Source: Choristoneura fumiferana (lineage: Eukaryota > Arthropoda > Insecta > Lepidoptera > Tortricidae). Taken from it: a stretch of 64,000 bases of DNA. The stretch covers positions 5,810,909-5,874,908 of the forward strand of contig NC_133498.1 in the NCBI RefSeq assembly GCF_025370935.1. Reading direction: 5' to 3'. Both the position numbers and the translations under genes were made by a program. This document shows positions 1 through 9,074 of this stretch, piece by piece; within the stretch, counting starts at the first letter, position 1; the number at the start of each line of letters is the position of its first letter. Under the pieces are notes generated by a model. It searched no databases. It was not told the DNA's origin and saw only the letters and a list, made by a program, of their open reading frames with translations.

Positions 1-230
1 TCAAACCGTATACTCTGTAAATAGGGGGGTAAAGGCTCTTTACATATCACTTTTTCTACCAAGAGCTTTTGGAAATACCATCTATTGTCGAGAGAATGCG
101 CCGCAAGGAACTGGCAATTTATTTTTTTTCAAAACAAAACATTCAAACATACGGACGGACGGACAGACAGACAGACGGACTTGATGAGACTATAAGGGTT
201 CCGTTTTGCTATTTTGGCCCCGGAACCCGA
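1..230 (+). repeat. 3' end of a dispersed 'ggttccg' repeat
   Basis: Ends in a GGACGGACAGACAG-type tract followed by ATAAGGGTTCCGTTTTGC and CCGGAACCC. The same tail closes the copies near 11333 and 26960. Only the 3' part lies in the window. No coding capacity is visible. Confidence 0.5.
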
Positions 231-238
231 AATTGAGT

Positions 239-540
239 TGTTCACATTATTCCAGTAAAATCGTGCCAGTAGCAAATACATTGCGGGTCACACAAGATCG
301 ATCGAGCACCGCAGTGCCATGCTACTGGAACGGTGAGCCCTTAGTGTAAGTTTTCGGTTACAAAATAATCGCGTTGAAATCTCAATTTGAATGGAAATAC
401 GAACGTCGCAAACGATCCGCTAGGGCGCTGTTCGTGTTGCCATATAATTGAGATTTTAACGCGAACGCGATCGAGACGTATTTTTGTAACCGAAAACTTG
501 CACTAAGGGTAGGTACTGGAATAATGTGAACCGGGCATTA
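239..540. mobile_element. Foldback MITE with a second MITE nested in it
   Basis: The outer ends are inverted repeats: GTTCACATTATTCCAGTA on the left and ACTGGAATAATGTGAACCGG on the right. A related complete copy lies at 5499-5615. The right arm is pushed outward by another palindromic element at 338-509. It is too small to code, so it is non-autonomous and of unknown superfamily. Confidence 0.7.
338..509. mobile_element. Inner 172 bp foldback MITE
   Basis: Near-perfect terminal inverted repeats: CCCTTAGTGTAAGTTTTCGG at the left, and its complement with one mismatch ending in CACTAAGGG at the right. It sits inside the older MITE at 239-540. No ORF. The target duplication is not clear. Confidence 0.75.
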
Positions 541-600
541 CGGTAGTCAACGTGTTAATGGCATTTTCTTGTATTGTATGGAGATTATTACATCCGTTTT

Positions 601-988
601 TAGGGTTCCGTAGCCAAAATGGCAAAAACGGAACGTTATAGTTTCGCCATGTCTGTCTGTCTGTCTGTCCGTCCGCGGCTTTGCTCAGAGACTATTAATG
701 CTAGAAAGCTGTAATTTTGCACGAATATATATGTAAAGTAAAATGGTAAAATTTGAAAAAATCAGGATGGTAGTAAGTATATCAAACTTACAAGGAAAAC
801 TATGACGGTTACGTTTTCTTGAGAATTATTAGTTTTTAAGAGTAAATAGCAGCCTAAGGTATAAAATATACCTGAACTTGGAATATTCCGTACAAAATAC
901 GAAATCCTTAGAACAATATTACTTAATTTTTCGTAATGATTACGGAACCCTATTTCGAGCGTGTCCGACACGCTCTTGGCCGGTTTTT
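601..988 (-). repeat. Dispersed repeat family A (GGCCGGTTTTT / GGTTCCG), minus copy
   Basis: Reads from GGGTTCCG through GTCTGTCTGTCC to CACGCTCTTGGCCGGTTTTT. The plus-strand copy at 26331-26960 and the interrupted copy at 5727-5862 plus 10830-11333 have the same order of blocks. Non-coding, with no obvious terminal repeats. The family class is uncertain. Confidence 0.7.
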
Positions 989-1342
989 GTTTATAGCATT
1001 CGTCTCAGTCTTTTTTTGTTGATCGTCATTTGTTTGTTCCTTACTTAAATAAAATATCTGCCAATGGAAATCCTGTCAAAATCTGTTCAAATGTTCAGGG
1101 GATTACCCGAAACAAACACGCAGACAGAAATTTCAAGAAATCTGTTCTTTCTTTAAAAGTGGTTATTTTTATGTTACAAACACTTTTTATTTAAAATATA
1201 AAATATGTAGGTATGCATGTAACGTTTTATTGTACAAAATATAAACAAAAACAACTGACGAACATTGAGATTGTACAAAGGCGAACTTAGGCGAACTTTA
1301 AGGGATCTCTACCAGTCAACCTTTGAGTGGACGAGAGGAGCA

Positions 1343-1420
1343 TTGAGATATAATCCATCCATCCATCCCAGCCTATATACGTCCCACTGCTGGGCACAGG
1401 CCTCCTCTCAGAACAAGAAA

Positions 1421-1452
<32 letters not shown>

Positions 1453-2082
1453 AAAGTTTATTTTGGCTCCAAAAATGTACCACCTAAAACTAAGACTAGA
1501 ACTAGCACTAAAACTATGTTACTAGGTGACACAGCAGGATACCAAAAAGGGTCTCCACTCAGCATGTGCTGCCGCACATTATGTGCAGTAACGCTGGTTT
1601 TCTGTGGAGCCCAAACGTTAAATAAACATGTATGCATGAGCCAGTTCCTTTGCCCTAGTCAGACGGAGAAAAAAAAAAATTAAAAAAAAAAATAAGAAAT
1701 TAAGAAATTAAAACCATAGACAAAGGAGAAGTGACGTGGCTCAGTGTAAAAGATAATAATACTTATACTGCTGTCGTGGCAATAAATAGTAATTTTTAAA
1801 CATTTTCAAGAGGGCTTGGGCTATAGTTCCCACGCGGGCCCAGTGCGGATTGGGAACTTCACACGCACCATTGAATTGCTTCGCAGGATTGTGCAGGTTC
1901 CTCACGATGTTTTCCTTCACCGCAAAGCTCGTGGTAAATTTGAAATGTAATTCCGCACATGAATTTGGAAAAACTGAGAGGTGCAAGCCGGGTTCGAACC
2001 CACGACCCTCTGCTTGAGAGGCGATAGGTCAAACCACTAGGCCACCACGGCTTTTTTTTTTTTTTTTTTTTTGAGATATAAT
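1343..2082 (-). mobile_element. tRNA-derived SINE, split by a later insertion
   Basis: On the minus strand a tRNA-like head (A-box GGCCTAGTGGTTTGACC, B-box GGGTTCGAACCC) is followed by the conserved SINE body and a GGAT-type tail. The 12 bp direct repeat TTGAGATATAAT flanks it (1343-1354 and 2071-2082), a clean target duplication. A run of about 20 T lies between the head and the duplication. Comparison with the unbroken copies at 15565-15875 and 18009-18314 shows that 1419-1806 is foreign. Not a functional tRNA gene, because only the promoter boxes resemble a tRNA. Confidence 0.85.
1419..1806 (-). mobile_element. LINE-like 3' end with (TTTC)n tail nested in the SINE
   Basis: Interrupts the SINE between CAGAACAAG and AGGGCTTGG. 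Read on the minus strand it ends in CCAAAATAAACTTTTC followed by a TTTC tandem run (1419-1455), typical of a non-LTR retrotransposon tail. The short repeat CAAGA at both junctions (1414-1418 and 1807-1811) is a possible target duplication. No intact ORF. Confidence 0.6.
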
Positions 2083-2520
2083 AAGACAAGATAATTTATT
2101 CAATAATTAGCAATCCAAGGTGACAAGATATATACAAAGTTTTACATAAATCCTTCGTCACACGTGAGGCCTGCACAAGAAATACTAAACTCAGCTAGCA
2201 TAAATTTAAATGAAAAAAAAATGACTATTTATTTTTATCATTCCTATACAGAATAGATGTCAGGACCCGACTACACGTGACTTGCGTGCGCAAAAATTTG
2301 CGCAAAAACTATTATGACGTCCAAAAGCCATTTGTACGGTAGGTAAAGTCACCAGCAGCAACAACAAGCGTGCATAAATATCTGATACGACTCTATTTCT
2401 AGGGCCGGAAGGACGTGTCAGATATTTTTTCACGCTCCACTGTGGCAGATATTAATGCTGGTGACTGTACATACCGTTTTGCCGTCTTAACGCACAAACT
2501 CGTAATATGCTTGGTTCTAC

Positions 2521-2900
2521 GCCTTTTTAACCCCCGACGCAAAAAGAGGAGTGTTGTAAGTTTGACCGCTATGTGTGTCTGTCTGTGGCACCGTAGCTCT
2601 TAAACGGTTGAACCGATTTGAATGCGGTTTTTTATTTGAAAGCAGGTTATCTAGCGATGGTTCTTAGGTATGTTTATTCAAAATCAGTTCAGCCGTTTTT
2701 CAGATATTGAATGAATTGAGTCTGTGTAGGTCTGTGTGTCTGGGTTTGTTTCTGTCTATCTGTGGCACCGTAGCTCTTAAACGGGTTGACCGATTTGAAT
2801 GCGGTTTTTTTTCAATTGGAAGCAGGTTATCTAGCGATGGTTTTTAGATATGTTTATTCAAAATCAGTTCAGCCGTTTTTGAGATATTGAACTTTAAGAC
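2521..2900 (+). repeat. Dispersed repeat family D, partly duplicated in tandem
   Basis: Contains CCCCCGACGCAAAAAGAGG, GGCACCGTAGCTCTTAAACG and CGATTTGAATGCGG, then TTCAGCCGTTTTTGAGATAT. The middle section appears twice in a row (about 2570-2710 and 2750-2890). Other copies are at 11398-11570 (-), 16450-16655 (+), 17465-17585 (-) and 17880-18390 (+). Non-coding. Confidence 0.65.
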
Positions 2901-2917
2901 ATATCAAATATCAAATA

Positions 2918-3155
2918 TCACGGGACCATCCACACCAATTAACCTAGTCCCAAAGTAAGCTTAGCAAAGCTTGTGTTATGGGCACTAAGCAACGGATAAA
3001 TATAATTATATAGATAAATACATACTTAAATACATATTAAACACCCAAGACCCGAGAACAAACATTCGTATTTTTCATACAAATATCTGCCCCGACACGG
3101 GAATCGAACCCGGGTCCTCAAGCTTCGTAGTCAGGTTCTCTAACCACTAGGCCAT
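2918..3155 (-). mobile_element. Second tRNA-headed SINE family, minus copy
   Basis: The minus strand starts with ATGGCCTAGTGGTTAGAGAA and contains the B-box-like GGGTTCGATTCCCGTGTCGG, followed by a body shared with 14331-14573. Reads as a SINE with a pol III promoter. The sequence outside the boxes does not form a standard tRNA. Confidence 0.7.
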
Positions 3156-3726
3156 CTGTTTCATTTCTCAACTCACGATTTTCTATGAAACCATGTTTTT
3201 TTTGAAATTTTCATTAAACAAACCTAACCTAACATACTGTTCTATAAAACCATAAGAAAATACATTTAGTTTTTTTTTTTGGTTTTAGTAAATTGTTTGG
3301 AGAAATGAAACATTTTGGGAAACATTTTCAGAATACCCACATGCTTGCTACTTACCTTGTGCAAATTGGAATATGAGAATTAAGGTCGTTTGTCACGGTC
3401 AGCTAGGCACTACAGCGCTAGTAGATGACGTTAGTGTGCAAATTCCACGTATTTTTATTTTTAGGAATGAAATCGTGGATATTTTTATAAAATAATGTAC
3501 ATACCGCCAATAGCGTGAAATTTGTGATATATCCTACCAAGTTTCAGATGTATTTTAATTTATAAAATACTTTCACTTGATCGCTGCAGTTTCGACTGAG
3601 ATATTTTCGCACACATGCTTGTAATTTGTTGTAAACCTATTGGCCTAGTTGCATAAGGCTAGAGTTTACCCTACCCACAGCTTAGGAAGTTCGGGTTCAA
3701 ACCCGTTGTAAGATTTGTTACATACA

Positions 3727-3870
3727 CAGGCCTCCTCTCACAATGAGGGCTTGGGCGTTATTTTCAACGCAGGCCCAGTGTGATTTGAGTTATAGCGCAC
3801 ACCATTAATTATTTAGCAGGTGTCTGTACGTTTCTTCACGATATTTTCCTTCAACGAAAAACACGTGACA
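3727..3870 (-). repeat. Fragment of the main tRNA-derived SINE
   Basis: CAGGCCTCCTCTCACAATGA, GGGCTTGGGCG and CACGATATTTTCCTTCAACG match the body of the intact SINE at 15565-15875, but with many substitutions and without the tRNA-like head. An old truncated copy. Confidence 0.6.
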
Positions 3871-4639
3871 ATATGAAATTAGACTTGTTTATTTTTATTT
3901 CAAATTTAATTGGTAGGATAGTAATCGAAGGCTCTATTGAACAACAAATAAAAAAGTCCATCACTAAGTCAGTTTTTATTTATTTATTTAAATCAGTCAA
4001 TTAAATTAGCCCACATACAACCACTGCTGAGTGCCTCTTGCATTTTCACGCCACTTTTCCAGTCTTGTGCCAGTCGCATACACAGCTTACCAGCCGAGAA
4101 TGTATGTTATGACAGTGTTTTTCACTCTGTAATTAAATATTTTATTATGAAAATAAAACATATTTTGAAGAAGCATATTTTGTGTAAATAAATTAGTATG
4201 GAAATCGTGCCACCTTAAACGGACGAGTTTGCGAGTCCATTTAACTAATACGAAGCCAGTAATTGCTATTCCAGACGAGACTAATATACCTAAAGCTTTT
4301 CTCAAAAAGGTAAAGGAAAAAAACTAAATTAGAATAGGTAAACCTTTTCTCGACATTAGTACATTAGGTAGGACTGTAGAGGCCGGGAATTAGGGGGGTT
4401 GCCGGCCAAGCAGATATAGATATAGAATAGATAATATAGAAATTCAGATTATTAATTTCAAGTCGTGTCTCGTGTATAGCCTTTGTCGTGGATATTTGAC
4501 GTTTTGCATTGAAACAAAAGACTGTTGTCTTGCAGGCTTGCAACAGTATATTTTGAAGCCTGTTTTATGGAACACAACACAAACATTCAAACATGACATG
4601 AAATATTGACGTTGTGAAAAATAATAGGCTGAGAAGTAT

Positions 4640-4870
4640 CGCGCTGCAGGCGCTGCGGCTCAGCTGCGTGCGCGCGGTCACTAGCGGCCTGCAAAGAGAT
4701 TTCATACAACTTTGCAGGCCGCTGGCCGGCAATGCGACCGTCTTTTGTTTCATTCAACGCGCGCTCTGCGACACGGCGCACGCCCACACCCAGTACCACC
4801 GCCTGCAGCCGCCGCCAGCAGCCAGCGCGACACGCGCGCACACAACAGGGCGACCAGACTAGCGGCCCGC
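4640..4870. other. GC-rich island with a perfect 14 bp hairpin
   Basis: A sharply GC- and CpG-rich block in AT-rich surroundings. At 4683-4723 it holds a perfect inverted repeat, AGCGGCCTGCAAAG and its complement, around a 13-base AT-rich spacer. Open frames across it in several phases look like products of the composition and match no family I know. It could be a promoter-type CpG island, a GC-rich foldback element or a repeat remnant. Confidence 0.4.
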
Positions 4871-4894
4871 CAGCTTGATTTCTGTTTTTTTTTG

Positions 4895-5470
4895 AGGAAT
4901 AGTAGATTATTGTCGTGGCCTGGAAGTAGGCAATTGCTGGCTGAGTATGAGTATTAAACGGACGAGCTTGCGAGTCCGTTTAACTAATACGAAGCCAGCA
5001 ATTGCTATTCCAGCCGAGACTAATATAAAGCTTTTCTCAAAAATGGTTAATAATTCTGAAATAGAATAAACTTTTTCTCAAAATATATTATAAAATTTAA
5101 TTTTATTCCAATATTTTTCTTATGCTTTCCCGCCTTTTTTCATTAAAAATAAACTGCAGGTGTATTTTTCCACCGAAAACACCACAAGCTATTTCAGACC
5201 CAATAGAAAAAGTCCGGAGTTCCCACAAAATATCAGATACTGGCCATTAGACTTGGCTGTATACGACTTGTACCAACATTTCCAAGGCCTATTTAACTTA
5301 AAACAAAAAAAATGTGACTGATTGCAGGCGCGCTAATTCATTATTGTCGAGCTAGCGCGCCTGCAACCTTTTTAACTTTTTAATTTTTCGCTGACCATAA
5401 ACTATGCACTTCACCTTCTGATATGTAAAGAATAATGTCAACTTAAACGGACATTTTTGAGAAAAAGAAT
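4895..5470 (+). repeat. Dispersed repeat F, plus copy
   Basis: About 570 bp matching, in reverse complement, 30782-31362. Shared blocks include GGCAATTGCTGGCTGAGTAT, TAAACGGACGAGCTTGCG, GCAGGCGCGCTAATTC and CATAAACTATGCACTTCACC. A shorter related piece lies at 4190-4315. Non-coding. Confidence 0.7.
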
Positions 5471-5498
5471 ATACTTATCTTGCTCTCGAACATCATTA

Positions 5499-5615
5499 AT
5501 GCCCGGTTTACATTATCCCAGTAAAACCGTTCCTCGTCGTTTGTGTAACTCGTTTGGATTGTGACCCCGTGTATCGTTACTGGCACGATTTTACTGGCAT
5601 AATGTTAACCGGACA
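5499..5615. mobile_element. Foldback MITE, same family as 239-540
   Basis: Begins AATGCCCGGTTTACATTAT and ends CATAATGTTAACCGGACAT, with CAGTAAAA/TTTTACTGG inner arms. This uninterrupted copy defines the ends of the nested element at 239-540. Confidence 0.7.
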
Positions 5616-5989
5616 TAAAATAACAATAAGATTAACTGTCACGTTGACAAATAAATTTAAGAATAGAATAGAAGATTTATTTGCATAGGTATAATAAGTG
5701 GCAAAGTTTAATGTTCATAAGTCAAAAAAAACGGCTAAGAGCGTGTCGGACACGCCCAAAATAGGGTTCCGTAGCCATTATGAAAAAATTAAGTAATATG
5801 TTTCTAAGGATTTCGTATTTTATATCAGTACAGTTTAGGTATATTTTATACCTTAGGCTGCTTCTATATATATAAAGAAGAAGCTGACTGACTGACTGAC
5901 TGACTTATAGATCAACGCACAGCCCAAACCACTGGAGCTAGAAACTTGAAATTTGGAATATATGTTCCTTAATAGATGTAGACGCGCAC

Positions 5990-6960
5990 TAAGAAAGGAT
6001 TTTTCGAAATTCCCACGGGATAGGGAAATATCTAAACTTTTTTCGCTTCTTTGTTTGTAGTCGAATCTCTGAAACTATTGAGCCGATTTTAAAAATTCTT
6101 TCACCGTTAGTAAGCTACACTATCCTTGATTTACATAGATTACTTTTTATCCGGGATAATGCAAAATTCCCGCGGGATAGAAATAAATTGATTCAATTTC
6201 GGAGCTGATTTAAAAAATTCTTACATATTATGTGATATGACTATACCCAAATGACAAAGGCTACTTTTTCTTCGGGAAATTACAAAATTCCCATGGGATA
6301 GAAAAAACTTAATGCAACTTCGGGGATGATTTAAAAAAAAAACATCAATAGAAAGCTACACTATTCTTCATTAGAATAGACTACTCTTCTTCGGGAAAAT
6401 GCAAAATTCCCGCGGGATAGAAATAAGTGAATTCAACTTCGGGTCTGATTTTAGAAGTTTTTTCAACAAAAGTAAGCTACAGTATTCCTGATTGACATAG
6501 GATACGTTTTTCCGGGAAAATGAAAAATTCCCGAGGGATAGAAATAAGTAAATTCAACTTTGGCACTGCTTTTAAAAATTCTTTCATATGATATAATATG
6601 ATTATCCTCGATTGACATAGGCCACTTTTCCAAATTCCCATGGGATATAAAACTGAATTCAACTTCAGAGCTGATTTTAAAAATTCTTCTACTAATATAA
6701 AGCTACACTATTGCTGATTGGTATAGATTACTCTTCTTTGGGAAAATGCAAAATTCCCGCAGGATAGGTACCTACATAGAAGTAAGTAAGACAATCCAAA
6801 TTCGGAGCTGATTTAAAAAAAAAACACTAATAGTAATCTGCAGTATCTCTTATTGACATAGGCTGCTTTTCTACGGAAGAATGCAAAATTCCCGCAGGAT
6901 CGAAATACTTAAGTAAATTCATCATTGGGGTTGATTTAAAAAGATATTTTACCAACTCTA
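5990..6960 (+). repeat. ~119 bp tandem array inside the Helitron-like element
   Basis: About eight diverged units, each centred on AATTCCCGCGGGATA (near 6010, 6166, 6285, 6404, 6525, 6633, 6751 and 6886), mostly 108-135 bp apart. Units also share GAATTCAACTTCGG and AGCTACACTATT. The array is broken by the nested transposon; a partial unit reappears at 10240-10500. Confidence 0.8.
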
Positions 6961-7909
6961 CCTGAACAGTACCATGCATGACTGGCTGACTGACATAGCC
7001 AAAACTACTGGTGCTAGAGACTTGAAATTGGCATAGATGGACCTGAAGTAATAGAGAGGTGCACTAGGGAAAGATTTTTAGAAAATCCCATGGTATAGGA
7101 AAATATCGTCCCGTAGAGCGAAAAGTCACTAAGTCGTATTTTGCTGTTTTGAGATACGGCGGTTTAAAGTTGTGAAAATAAAAAAAAATCTAACGTTTTT
7201 TGGCGTGAGATATTTATCATAATTATGGTCTTGTCGCAAAGACATAACGCTACGGCATAAGCTCCAACTGCCAAATCGAATCAAAAAGTTCTATTTTCCT
7301 GGTAATTAGCGATAATTACTTTTATCTCTTAAATTATGAACCTAGATGTCAGTTAGTGATTTTTCGACTAGAGTTAGTGAATTGTCGCTCACTTTTAAAG
7401 TATCAAGTAAGAAATAACTATAATTAGTTAAACTGTTCCTAAAATTTTTAATACCAAATTGATTTTATTATAATAACTATTCACATCTGAAATTTTGATA
7501 ATGTAAAGAAATTCAATAAAACTCAGTAAGTAATTAAAAAATAAAGTTTATTGCTGGTTATTTTTTTTTAAAGGTTATTTAGGACCATTAAAACAAGAAA
7601 AATCGGTCAACCTCCGTACAATGCCTTAAAAACAAATAGTTCAGTAATAACTTTTTGTTAAAAATTCTAATACTAGCTTTTTGTTTGCAGTACTTTTTGC
7701 CCCTGGTTACCAAAAGTAGGTAGTCGTCAAGACGAATCAAATGAGCCCAAAATTTCAAGTGCCTAGCTATTACGGTTCAATAGATAGAGCCCTGTGACAG
7801 ACGGACGGACGAACAGACAGGCAGACAGCGGAGTCTCAGTAATAGGGTTCCGTTGGCACCCTTTGGGTACGGAACCCTAAAAAGGAAAAAATAAGACGAA
7901 AACAATATT

Positions 7910-8369
7910 TTAGAGTACTTCTGGATCTTCTTCTGTGATATCAGGCTCAGGCAGCGTGTCTATGATATCTTTTTGAGTAGGTAGAGACTCGTACCAATAG
8001 TGGAGATCTTGAGGAATTATACCTTTTACACATAGCCCGGTCAAATCCTTTTTCTTGGCCTCTGAGATGGGAAAAGGTGTTAAATACGCCTTAGAGATAG
8101 GAAATGCTTTGAACTGATCTAACCAGGTTTGTTTTTGGTTGCTGATTTTGCATTCATCGGTTCTAGTGCCTCTTTGTACCTTTAGCCTTTTCCTAGGTCG
8201 CGGAATCGCCTTTTTTCCTGAAATAAGTCGAATTGGGCGTAAGGGCCGTCGTGTGTATAGCGGAACTTAACAACACCTTCTCAAACCGAAGACATTTTAT
8301 TTTCAGCCACTTAATTGGTTTCCCTTCTTGGTCTTTGCTCGTGTTTCTGACTAGATTAGGTAGACCAAT
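7910..8369 (-). pseudogene. Last-exon remnant of an unknown transposon gene
   Basis: On the minus strand a consensus-like acceptor (TTATTTACAG) opens at 8369 into a frame beginning IGLPNLVRNTSKDQEG. With two frame shifts, coding-like sequence continues through VKFRYTHDGPYAQFDLFQ and finally PISEAKKKDLTGLCVKGIIP and LPEPDITEEDPEVL before a stop at 7910-7912. The acidic C-terminus and conserved-looking composition argue for a former protein, but it is broken. I do not recognise the family, and it is not an obvious DDE or hAT domain. The evidence is the local translation only. Confidence 0.5.
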
Positions 8370-8990
8370 CTGTAAATAATAAATAAAATGTATGCCATTA
8401 ATGTTGCATAGGTACCTACCGCGTGTAAGTTAAACAAGCAATCGTCATGGCATTGAAAGAAATTCTAGAATGAGCGGTACTACAAGTAATCGTGTAATAT
8501 CGCTGTCAGTCCATTCCTTCAAAAAGCTAAGAATTTTTTTGAAACAATACAGTAAAATAAAAAACAACACACCGTGTTCAAACAAAGCATTAAAACAATA
8601 AAGTTATGCAACCAAGTTGAAGCATTAGTGAAGGGTTAGTAAAAATATTAGATGGGTATTTAAGAAAATTTTAAAACACCTTATATTAAAAGCCACATTT
8701 TTAAGCTTAAATAATCGTTTACTTTCTTTGCTTTGAGTCTCCCGTTCACGAAGTAGTCATCTCAATAGGTAGTTGAGTATTTAATATTATTCTGTCTGTA
8801 TAACAGTTAAAATTCTTCTTCTTCTTGCAGTGCCTCTCCACTACTGGAGGTTGGCTGTCAGCTCCGCATATCTCTCCTTATTTCTCGCCAGAGAAAACAG
8901 TTCTTCCACACTGGCGATACCAGTCCACTCTCTGATGTTTCGGAGCCACGATTTCTTTCAAAAATTAGTGAATCCTTATTAATGTCTTAC

Positions 8991-9074
8991 CTTCACAGCT
9001 TCTTTTCATGTTTTTTAAGAATAAGGTTAGCCGTTTCATAACTTTTCGGATTCTCAGCGTCAGTCAGGATTTTC
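8991..9074 (-). pseudogene. Possible internal exon of the same unknown gene
   Basis: Bounded on the minus strand by an acceptor (TTTTTTTGGCAG) and a donor (GTAAGAC). It translates to KILTDAENPKSYETANLILK with a lysine-rich end, then an in-frame stop just before the donor. An upstream piece with ATG at 9506 and a donor at 9440 (GTAAGTG) may be the first exon, but it too has an early stop. The phases do not join cleanly, consistent with decay. Confidence 0.4.

Noticed and set aside
5990..6960. Regularly spaced conserved 15-mers suggesting a CRISPR-like array
   Set aside because: The genome is eukaryotic, units are ~119 bp and diverged throughout, and they lie inside a Helitron-like element. 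A minisatellite explains it.
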